Shown here: piece by piece, positions 23,001-31,700 of the stretch | Layout: every line of letters begins with the position of its first letter | How positions within the stretch are numbered: position 1 is the first letter of the stretch | Source of the DNA: Ancylostoma caninum | Lineage: Eukaryota > Nematoda > Chromadorea > Rhabditida > Ancylostomatidae | NCBI GenBank assembly: GCA_037903475.1 | Contig: JBAJFG010000231.1 | Span: 962,501-1,026,500 of the forward strand | Reading direction: 5' to 3' | Length of the DNA stretch: 64,000 nt | Program-made: the position numbers and the translations under genes | Notes under the pieces: generated by a model | The model's input: only the letters and a program-made list of their open reading frames with translations | What the model was told of the DNA's origin: nothing | The model's database searches: none

Positions 23001-26000
23001 CAAGCATAAAAATTGTGTGCATACACGACAGATAATTTAGGTATAAGTGTGTCATATTATTAGGTCGTCAAATATGAAATGTCCGAGCGGTCAGTTTGAC
23101 AGCCTCTATCTTCGAAGATTTACTGGATCTCATTTTTATTTTCATTATGAAGGTACACCCTCTTCCTTTCAAAATCAATTCCTAAGTTTTTGATCAGTTT
23201 TCGAATTTTTGTTCGAAAGCATTTTTTGGAGAAGTACGCAAAGACGAAAAATCGTGTCGTTTTGGAACACAGGTTCCATTTTCCAGCCATTAGAACTGAG
23301 AAAGCTGGGAGCATCAGTGTAGTGTTAAGGGATACTTGGTTAGTAAATGCAGCGAACAGCGTTTGCTTAGGAAGTTCCGCTTGGGTGAGATGAAGCTCCA
23401 AAGTGAGCCTTATGATGAACCTGGATATGAGTGGAACGATGAGTTGAAAGCCATAGCCGAAGCGGATAGGAGTCAAACTAGGTCAGCGTAAGCAGCAAGG
23501 TGTGACCTTTATAACCCGTTAATATTTGGATACTCAAGGCACTATGACCACTAAAAGTGGTTCGGTAAACAAATTTTCCCCAGTTTGACCGTAAAAAATG
23601 GGTGCCATTTTTTTTACCATTTTTCACAAATCCACGCTGCTTAAGCCAGAGGAACAGGGGTGAGGACCCACCTGCCACTCACTGTACTGGGCAAACCTTG
23701 CTCTATTTGACTCCTTTCAGGGATAAGCTCACTTCTTGCTGGAGAAAACGTTCAATTTTCAACATGATGCTGAAAACGCTCTTCGCCACTTGATTGCTAC
23801 TAGCCTTCCACGTTTCCAAGCTGTTGGCGCAATCAAGCTGTACAGTCTATTAGCTCACAGAGGGCGCCCGATCTGACTTTGTCCCCTACGACTTCACCAT
23901 TTTTCGGCTAACTGATCCATTTTTCGCACTTTTTTGATATCCATATGGTGTGGTTCCTTCCATTTTAATGTTTCCCCACAGCCATCCCCTAAGATATCCT
24001 TCCAGACGCATTCTGCAGGCAAAGTCGTAATTGCAGACAATGTCAGATCAGGCGCCTTCTGTGAGCTAATAGACCATAGTTAATATGGCAAGGCTGTGAG
24101 GATAGCACAGGAGCATATTCGGATATCTTATGTTGCTTCTTATGTTCTTATGCTCTCATCTTATGTTGCTTTAGGAACAAAACTCGAAATCTTCTCATCC
24201 AAAATCGGACATTTCATACTTGACGACCTAATAGTACGTTTGTGGGAAACCCGATTTCTGAAAGGAGGAGACGGCCAACGGGCCGTCTTCCCTGTCAGAG
24301 AAAAACCTCATTCTGCACACTATTTCGCCCATCATGCCGTCTCCCCCCTTTCAGAAAACGGGTTTCCCGCAACCAAATGTAGGAGTGTAATATACGAGTC
24401 GACGCAGAATGACGAGCTGAGTATGCCTATAGCCGTATCATTTCACGAGCTTTCCGATGAAACTTTAAAAATACCTCCACATTTTGGAAATCCGGAAATT
24501 TGGCGGAAAGAGCACCAAGATGGAGGCCATTTCGGGCAACAAATTTTACACCTCTCAGAAGTTCATGATATGGGTTATTGTCTAAGGACCGTGCTTTCCA
24601 GCTGGGCTGTTTTGCCTGGGCCCGGCAGGTGCCCAAAATTTGCATACCTTGAATTTTTCCTGACCTGTTGGGTGCCCAAATTTTGCATACCTTGAATTTT
24701 TCCCGACTTCACGAGGATCTACATCTCGGGAGGAGAACTTTTCCAGGGACATTCTGTAGCCCTCAAGATATATGAAGAGAAGAATCACGTGAATGCGTTA
24801 GATCAGTGATTCTTTCTTCTTAGAGCTGATGACAAGGCGACAAAAATCAATGAAGCGAAAAATTCGTCAACTTTGGCGAAAATGGCAGGGGGATACAGGT
24901 CATCTCGACTCCTGCTCTGCGCAGTCGTGATGGTTCGAAAGCCATCAACTGCATCTGAAAGCTTTGAAACTGCAATCCTACGAGGTATACGACACTTTCG
25001 ACGATGATCTCTCCGGTGAAACCTACGTATGTACTTCTCTAAGACACTTGAGAAACCAGTAGTTTCAGCTGAACTTCTGATTATTCAAGCCTTTCCTCCA
25101 GAACTATGTAACTGAAGTAAGTGAACTGCAAACTATAATAATGAATTTTACACAGCATTCCTCCCTATATTTAGCTGATTTCCGACTAGTGCTTCGTTTA
25201 AACTTTTTCTAAGTACATAACCGTTAGTTATGGAATTCAAAGTTCACACAAAATCTTGAGATCCTCTTAATCCTCTCTGCCCAAACATACTGCGACTTCT
25301 TGTTATAGAAGTTCTGTTGGTTTTGACAATGTACAAGCATGCAGTGGACCCGGTAAACAGAAGTAATAATGAGGAACGGGGTAACACGCAGTTTTTTTTT
25401 TAATATCGCTGACGCTTTTTTTGTTGATGGCTGGAAGCTTATTCATGATTGAGGTAACTGAACCACTGTACCCAACATTATTTTCACCGTCTCAATACCT
25501 CTACATTCACTACCATGGCATGTTTTGTTGAACTACAACAAAGATATTAAAGCGAAAGCCTTTTCACGGACGATGGGTTTCATCCACTCTACGATACTTT
25601 AATGATGGTCACTACCCGAAAAGTTTCATGCCCGTTGTGATTGATAAGCATATCGCCTTTTTCGCCTACATGCATGGATACAAAATGTTTTTCTCAAATG
25701 GAATGTTATTCTAATAAATATTCGAACATTCGAACATTCGAAAACTCGGTGCTTCGCAAAAATTCGAATACTCGAAAATTCGGGGGTCCCCAAAAATTCG
25801 AAAATTCGAGTATTCGAAAAATATTTTCGGATGTAAAACTCTAGTCTATAACCGTGGGACCTTCTTTTTTCAGTTCTCATCCTTCCGTCCGTGACAGCAT
25901 CTCAACCGAACCCTACTTTCCATTTTCCAGTGCATCGGCGAAAAATCGATTCGCCTCAGAGACAAACTTGTTAACACATGTTATGTATTACTTCAGAGCT

Positions 26001-26915
26001 CATGCTGCGCAGAATAACATTTCTATCAATGCTTCTTGATTGCCCCATATGGCTTCGCACGGTCCCTCCCTTCCCAAAGACGCCCCTCCCTTTCCTTCTC
26101 AAATCGCATGAATCGTTGCGTCTTTTAAGTCCCGCACAGAAAACGTGAATTGCACTCCACCGCTTACATGGACATTGAAAATGAGTAGAAACAAAATAAA
26201 TAAATAAACAAGTGCATCTATAAATAAGTAAACAAATAAATACATAAATAAAAATAATTAACACTGAATAGTACCTAAAAACTATCCCCCCCCGCTGGTC
26301 ATCTGTGTGGTAGACAAGCTTCACGAGAACCTTCACTTTTCAAAGGCTGTCTTCCCACTATTCCACTTGTGCGGTGGCTTATTTGTCAAACGAAGTTGAA
26401 TGGCTATGGCTTTTGTTTCTTGTCATGATCTAACTATAGTCTGTCCGAAACGACGAGTCCGCCAACGCACGCGGGGATTCGGAGGCTGCCACGCTTGCCA
26501 GCACTCCACGTCATCACCTCTAATCTGAGTATCACGTTTCATCGTTATCTTCATGATATCCACCAATGATGTGGCTGTGACGTGTTCGAGTTGGCAGCTA
26601 ACTAACAGCATATGTCCCAGCCGCGCCATTTCTCGATCCCCGCGTGCGTGGGCGGACTCGTCGTTTCGGACAGATTATAAGGTTATAACAGGATTTGACC
26701 ATGATGACACCCTAGCGGTTTGAAGAGAAAACACTCACTACAGAAAGCATCCGAAGCAGGTCAGCCATCCATAAAATTGATAAAAACAAACAAAAAGACA
26801 ATGGAGAGTTGCAAGGAAAGCTCACCTCATCCCTTTTGCCCCAGTACTTGATCAGGGCGATATTAATAGGCACCTCGACTTCCACAGCATGCAGTACATC
26901 GGAACAAGGGTCCAT
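14044..26915 (-). CDS. MVD: Diphosphomevalonate decarboxylase, complete eight-exon gene, 376 aa
   Basis: This enzyme makes isopentenyl diphosphate from mevalonate diphosphate, using ATP and releasing CO2 (GHMP kinase fold). The exons on - are 26915-26826, 22826-22674, 19577-19506, 19451-19319, 17978-17901, 17817-17634, 17543-17435 and 14355-14044. Their lengths keep frame throughout and give 376 residues; human MVD is about 400. Visible motifs are [12 protein letters not shown] (about 18-29), ILPVNSSLS (33-41), the GHMP phosphate loop AGLASSAAG (116-124), GSGSACRS (150-157) with its Arg, [17 protein letters not shown], and YTFDAGPNA (299-307) with the catalytic Asp at 302. The exon 5 donor was chosen as T|GTGTAG because the more obvious AAA|GTAAGC puts a stop in frame. 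The introns are 3998, 3096, 54, 1340, 83, 90 and 3079 bp. Intron 1 holds a mariner and intron 2 holds a mariner plus a TTAA element. The gene is convergent with malic enzyme and downstream of Pin1 on the same strand. A trans-splice-like acceptor lies just before the ATG. Confidence 0.95.
14827..15066. mobile_element. hAT-like MITE with 8-bp target duplication
   Basis: The ends are CAATGGCGGACGCAG and CTGCGTCCGCCACTG. GTAGGCGC is directly repeated at 14819-14826 and 15067-15074. The 8-bp duplication and CAGTGGCGGA-type end fit hAT elements. The interior is AT-rich with no coding. It lies in the last MVD intron. Confidence 0.85.
15079..15289. mobile_element. MULE-like MITE family B, copy 1, 9-bp target duplication
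   Basis: The ends read GGGTGTGTATCATCGTGGGG and an inverted match (GATGATACATACCC). GGCGCCTTT is directly repeated at 15070-15078 and 15290-15298. A second copy in opposite orientation is at 44799-44998. A 9-bp duplication fits Mutator-like elements. Confidence 0.85.
15299..17434. other. Last MVD intron, remainder
   Basis: I see no recognisable element or exon. Positions about 15460-15680 contain an imperfect inverted pair (ATATATGACGCTGCC and GGCAGCGTCATATATG), suggesting a decayed MITE. A 137-codon + frame at 16764-17177 has no family resemblance and is not called. Confidence 0.45.
15476..15667. mobile_element. Decayed MITE with inverted ends ATATATGACGCTGCC
   Basis: Inverted copies of ATATATGACGCTGCCA lie at about 15476 and 15650-15667. 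The adjoining ACTAATTTGTCC/GGACAAATTAGA and TGCAAGTTGGGAATGAATGG-like parts also pair. No target duplication was resolved. Confidence 0.55.
17979..19318. other. MVD intron 4, mostly unassigned
   Basis: No exon or recognised element was seen. It contains two copies of the palindrome GGCTCACCGGTGAGCC at about 19070 and 19111, separated by about 25 bp. Confidence 0.5.
19861..20838 (+). pseudogene. Mariner transposase remnant in MVD intron 2
   Basis: On + the early part reads as a mariner DNA-binding domain ([20 protein letters not shown], then [20 protein letters not shown]). Later, in shifted frames, it gives [30 protein letters not shown] and a C-terminal-like [19 protein letters not shown] ending near 20838. 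Block order and spacing fit a whole mariner transposase with frameshifts. Terminal repeats were not identified. A TTAA element follows within about 30 bp. Confidence 0.8.
20867..21329. mobile_element. TTAA-flanked foldback MITE (piggyBac-like target)
   Basis: TTAA occurs at 20863-20866 and 21330-21333. The ends are AGGCAGCAGGAGCTGAAATT and an inverted near-copy (GAGCTCC...CTGCCT). The inverted repeats extend about 200 bp on each side around a centre near 21090. There is no coding capacity. It is related in its interior (TCCCGCCAYGRAACCCTG) to the element at 47892. Confidence 0.85.
21745..22460 (-). repeat. Minisatellite-bearing repeat, copy 2 (inverted)
   Basis: Positions 21745-21900 match 58030-58195 in inverse orientation (TACGCAACTCATAAGAAGG-like and GCGCTAG parts). 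Positions about 21960-22450 hold about seven imperfect 60-70 bp units (GGCGCACCC..., GTTTTCC..., TAGTGGG...) of the minisatellite also seen at 6030, 57560 and 62455. Confidence 0.7.
23060..24231 (+). mobile_element. Mariner-like element with internal deletion and a nested MITE
   Basis: TTAGGTCGTCAAATATGAAA begins at 23060 and its inverted copy ends at 24231. TA flanks both (23058-23059, 24232-24233). On + a mariner helix-turn-helix-like segment is readable at about 23360-23480 ([30 protein letters not shown]) and a C-terminal-like piece at about 23740 ([15 protein letters not shown]). Without the nested MITE (23845-24074) the core is about 940 bp, shorter than a full mariner. It lies in MVD intron 1. 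Confidence 0.8.
23845..24074. mobile_element. MITE nested in the mariner
   Basis: The ends are GTCTATTAGCTCACAGA and an inverted match TCTGTGAGCTAATAGAC, with GGCGCC and GATCTGACTTTG-like inner pairing. The target duplication was not resolved. Confidence 0.75.
24240..24374. mobile_element. Small MITE next to the mariner end
   Basis: Inverted ends TTGTGGGAAACCCGATTTCT and AGAAAACGGGTTTCCCGCAA enclose an inner GGAGACGGC/GCCGTCTCC pair. It lies within 10 bp of the mariner right end. No target duplication is evident. Confidence 0.7.
24628..24706. repeat. Tandem duplication of about 40 bp
   Basis: GGTGCCCAAA(A)TTTGCATACC followed by TTGAATTTTTCC occurs twice in a row, about 41 bp apart. Confidence 0.75.
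24707..26434. other. MVD intron 1, remainder
   Basis: No exon or recognisable element is seen, except an ATTCGAA tract at 25715-25830. Positions about 26190-26270 are A/T-rich with AAATAAATA repeats. Confidence 0.5.
25715..25830. repeat. ATTCGAA tract, second locus
   Basis: Repeated AACATTCGAA, AAAATTCGAAAA and ACTCGAAAATTCG words resemble the tract at 470-612. Confidence 0.7.
26435..26679. mobile_element. MITE family A, copy 2
   Basis: The ends read TATAGTCTGTCCGAAACGAC and GTCGTTTCGGACAGATTATA. It lies inside the first MVD intron, about 150 bp 3' of the first exon in the sense of the gene. Confidence 0.85.
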
Positions 26916-26940
26916 AAAATGAGCTAAGGCTAAATAACGA
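26916..26940 (-). promoter_or_regulatory. Likely trans-splice acceptor of MVD
   Basis: On the minus strand the sequence runs GTTATTTAG, CCTTAG, CTCATTTT, ATG. Either AG could accept a spliced leader 8-14 bases before the MVD start codon. This fits MVD being a downstream cistron behind Pin1. Confidence 0.45.
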
Positions 26941-27084
26941 CAAATTCTCTACAATGCTTGAACTCAAAAGGAAAGATATCACAGCGCAACCTGTTCTTCT
27001 CACCATTCACACAACCTGAACATAAAAACGTTCATAAGTCTCCACGGCAAAAACAAGCAATTAAATAATACCATATAAACAAAG

Positions 27085-28746
27085 GAACTCCGGTATGGAG
27101 ACGTGTTTCTGGGGCTGATTATGATTGGAGCAGCGGATTGTCGCTGGAGCATAAAAGACGTAACTTTGCATACCAAAGTTATTTCATGTGCTGGTCACAT
27201 TCATGAGCATTATTAGACCCAATTACCAACATTTAACTAACAGTGCACCTATTGTGACCAAAATCGGCCAAAACGGATCCTGAGTTCATTAGTTTCAGCA
27301 ATGGAAGTCGTTGCCTTCATACGGGACTTAAGACGATTCTTCCAGATACGGTATATGCTACTCATTCACCAAACTTATAGCAGTAAAACACACCTATCGT
27401 GATCAATAGGAGCATCCTTTCTTATCCACTGAAGCACAGTTTCTTAGATCCATGGCACACTTCATGGCAGTACAGTCGCTGGTCAAACCACTATACATGC
27501 TACAACCACTATACATGCTACAAGTTCTCGCGATTTATCATAGAAGTTGCATTGAATAGCTTCCCGGTATCTACTGGAGTAGAGCGGTGCGCAAACGGTC
27601 GAGGCTGGGCGTCGCAATGACATTGTCATTGTGGAATCTGCCAACAGCCGTACGGGTGGCGGTCATGAAGAACGATAGGTCGTGACAACTACCAGCTGCA
27701 CCGCGCATCTCATGTAAAGGTTGCCACGCCCATCTCGCACGATGCGCATGCTAGCCTACCCTGTACAAAGGAACGAGGTCTTTATTTGATTCGGAACTAG
27801 ACTAGATGAGGTTTTTGTGGGGTTTGGGGCAAAGACATAATAACTTGTAGTGATTCATTGTCATATATCAATGAAAATTAAGCCTTGGAAATCGGAAACT
27901 ATGCTTTCGCCTTTCTAAAATCTGTTCAAATAGGTCATACCATCTTCTGCAGTGGAAGTTAATTAATACATACGCATTTGCCAGCGTTTGCAAATCCCTG
28001 TATCTATCTAAGGGCGGGGCTACAATTGCATGGGATATTGACACACGGGTTCATAGCAGGCAACTATTGCCGGCTATCGTTCTTCCTGGCATACACCCCA
28101 GCCGTACCCTTAACTTCTTTGTAATGCCGGCTTCGTTAATGTTCCACAATTAGCTGCTGAGATGATTCCCAGACGATTCTAAACAAACAAATTCATTTCA
28201 GTCAGTGACAGAAGAGGGAGTTCTTTTAATAGATCAGTGAAGGTTATACATTATTGAGCTCTATTTCTAGGATGTGATGAAGTATTTCTAGGATGTGATG
28301 AAGCTTGTTTGCTGAGCTATCACGGTCAATGACAAATGCATAACGGCACTTTCATATATAGCTCCGGTGTATGTTTTTGAGACAGACAACTATAAATAAA
28401 CATTTTCAATATGGGGCTCCCTGTTGTCCACGCTACCACTGTTTGTATGGCGATGGAAAATACGGAGCGGGTATCGATATCTCACAGAATCATCTGAACA
28501 TTTGTCAGTGGAGAGGGAGGAAGCCACTAAAGGCTTAACACCTCGATTTACACTTGAACTCTGACTTCTTCTAATTACAGTAGGTGTATTGTGACGTAAA
28601 TGTTGAATATTGCGTTTAATAATGTCTATAGTTGGATCAACATACGAAATGTCTGCAGCGTGCGGAGTTCCATCACTCCTGCTCCAACGACAATTTGCTG
28701 CTCTAATCGTAATCAGCCCCAGAAACGCGTCTCCATACCGGAGTTC
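27085..28746. mobile_element. MULE-like element between Pin1 and MVD, perfect 9-bp target duplication
   Basis: TAAACAAAG is directly repeated at 27076-27084 and 28747-28755. Just inside, GAACTCCGGTATGGAGACG and its inverted copy form long terminal inverted repeats: the first 75 bp match well, with weaker pairing to about 170 bp. The interior has no open frame resembling a transposase, so it is non-autonomous. The 9-bp duplication fits Mutator-like elements. It is almost the entire interval between the Pin1 stop and the MVD start. Confidence 0.88.
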
Positions 28747-28785
28747 TAAACAAAGAAAATTTGATCAGATGCAAAAGATCAATGT

Positions 28786-31700
28786 CTAGGCAAGTCGCCA
28801 TATAATATGCAATCCAGAATCAGTCTCCACAATGTCGCTCATTTCCCCAATGTCCAAAGCGAACGATGCATCCTCGAACGGCTTTTGCATCTGGCGGCGG
28901 CCGAACATTCCTTAACAAAAATTTCGTAGGCGGAGCGAATCAAAGCAATATTTTGTCAAAAACATAGGAACAAAGAACATAAGAAAGATGGAAAGGTACA
29001 AGGAGCGTCAATCACAATCACTATTCCAGGGGGGGGGGGCGGTCGTATGGCGCGATTCTTCGGGTGGCACTATAGGCAGAGCGTGCTCCTACCACCCGGT
29101 ATACTGTCTCGCGTCGCGGTTTGCCTGGGTCTACCTGGCAGGGCAACTCGTCCACGCAACCATCATCCGACCGTAGAGAAGAGCGTTGAACTAGCGGTAC
29201 TTGTGGTTTTTAGGATACACGGATGAACAAACGTTTCGAACATCAAGCTTATTCGAATATAATCTGTCCGAAACGACGAGTCCGCCCACACACGCGAGGA
29301 TCGAGAAGCTGTCACGCTTGCCAGCACTCCACGTCATTATCCCTGATCTGCGTATCACGTTTCATCGTTATCTTCATGGTATTGACCAATGGTTTGGCTG
29401 TGACGTGGACGAAGTGGCAGCCAACAGCATCCGTCCCAGCCGCGCTGCCTCTCGATCTCCGCGTGCTTGGGCGGACTCGTCGTTTCGGACGGATTATACT
29501 CAAGTGAATGTACTGTTTTATAGAAGGCCACAGATTACTCTGTTCAAATAAAGGGGCTTTCATACATTTGCCGCGGCGGCGCCGCCGCCGGAGCGGCAAA
29601 AGTTGCCGAAGATCGGTATGCCGCGCTTTCATACAAACGTCGCCCAGCGACAAAATACCCCCTCGACCATTCCTTGCCGCTTGTCGCTGGGCGACGTCGC
29701 CGGGCGGCGTCGCGGCAAAAAAGTAAACAAGCTCTTGTCGCGGCGACGTCGCCAGCCTATGCTTAACCATGGGCGACTGCCGCCGCGGCAAATGTATGAA
29801 AGCCACTTAAAAAGCTTTCTGAAACAACCAAACAAGCTTTTTCAATATGTAGATTTTTCATGCTACTAATCAAGCGAATTACCCGAACTTGTGGCTTTCT
29901 GAAATACTTGGATATTTCAGAGGTGCTAGAAATGACTCCTATTGAAGTCCAATATTTGGCGTCAATTTGGTCCATGTAAATATTAGTTCAGTCAGAACTC
30001 TATCAGTTATATGTAAAAGTGCAGAACATATAGAAGTGAAACCTCGTTCCAGAGATTCTTTACATACAGGTACCCGCAACTGTGTAAGCTCTCTTCTATG
30101 ATAGGATAATGTACGAAATACGGACGAGTTGCTCCGTCTGGCAGATCTAGACAAACCGCGACGCATGACCGTAATCGGGTGGTAGTAGCGCGCCATAGAC
30201 TCAGGCTGTCCATAGTGCCACCTAAAGAATCGCGCCATACGACCTACAACCCTATTCCCGCAGCCTGGAGCGCCGCAGTACCCACGCGGCGCTGGCGAGG
30301 CAGCACACGATATCCACAGCATCCAGCAGCGCCACGTAGGTGGTGACACGCTCCAGGCCGCGGAAGTAGTGATCATGATTGACGTCCCCTGTATGTGGCA
30401 TTTTCAGACAATGGTGCGGCCTGACAGCGGTACCAATATTTGGCGGACCGTAGCCAACTCCGCGGTCAGCCAAATAATTAAGCGCGGTCGGCCGGATATC
30501 GGTGCGCGGTCAGCCCGAGAAAGGTCCGCGGTCAGCCTGCCCAAATGTCGTGGCGTGCTGATAACGACATTGATAGTTACTGATGATGTGTTGATGACAT
30601 TTCGATCAAATTTAACATCAGACGAAAAATCTCTCCTTTTACCTCTAGAAATTGCGCAGTACAAACAGTTTTGAAAAGGGCCAACATCGCTAGGATTTAT
30701 TTGCTTTCTTCAGATTATATCCTTGAAAGTTTTTTCTTGTGTAGCCGTTCATAGAGTGCATAGTATTAATGGCAAAGCTCTCTTAATGAGAGCTTCACTC
30801 CAAAAATAGCTGGGGAGTGGCATCCACACCCCGCAAATTCGGGTGGATTCCACTTCTTCAGCGAAAAAAAAAATGGATGCGAGAACCTTCTTAATCTCTT
30901 CAACACCGTCAGAGAAAGAATTTCGTTTCATGTGCACCCCCACTTGTCACTGTCACTATGTTCACAAAGGTTGCATCGTACATTGTGCGGGTCCTACGGG
31001 GCGAATTTGGCTGGCCGCGGACAGTACCGCGGTCAGCCAAACTTTCGACTAAGGACCGCGGTCAGCCAGATTTCTGTGCGCGGTTGGCCCGTTCCGCATC
31101 GGATGGCACCGCGATCAGCGGGTGACGGTCAAGAGGTGCGCTCGCGAATTTCTCGCACTTCTCTTGCACGTCGCTCGCACAAATAATTGCGGTTGTCATG
31201 TAAGAGCTGCCCATACCGGCATCAGCTATTACCAGCTAATGTAGGCATTGAGGCGTTCTCCCGAACGGAACCTTGTCGCCAGAAACGGCGCGCGCGGCAG
31301 AACGGTGTTGAAGGTGTACAGAAAACGGGGACGCCTCAATGCGGATCGGGTGAATCGCTGTTTTTTAAAGCTGCTGGGAACTTTTGATGCTAGGGTGCCA
31401 ACGTAATTACCAATAATGCCTAAATAATAATCAAGAAAATGGTTAAAATTTGTCGACTTTGCTGGAGGCTTCTCCAAGTAACATTAATAAGTTGAAACTA
31501 TATTGTGGTTTTGCCTGTTGATGAAGCAGAATGTATCTCAGCACCATATGGACATGTACGCATGATCAACGACTTGGACTCTAACATTCCAAAGAGTTTT
31601 TTTAACAGGGAGGTTTGACATCAATCGTATTTTGCAACTATATAATTTTGTTTAAAAAAATTGATTTGTTTGTGCCCATTTTCACTAGGATTTCTTTATT

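Larger units (their letters stand above)
28999..30391. mobile_element. TA-flanked TIR element with two nested MITEs
   Basis: TA at 28997-28998 and 30392-30393 flanks ends CAAGGAGCGTCAATCAC and GTGATCATGATTGACGTC(CCCTG). The inverted match continues inward in part (GGTCGTATGGCGCGATTCTT at 29041 with its inverse at about 30243). The same end family bounds 43296-43930. Nested are MITE A copy 3 and the 29551-29808 MITE. It lies in the Pin1 intron. Confidence 0.75.

Noticed and set aside
23120..23476. 118-codon minus frame as a gene
   Set aside because: It is antisense to the mariner transposase remnant inside the 23060-24231 element.
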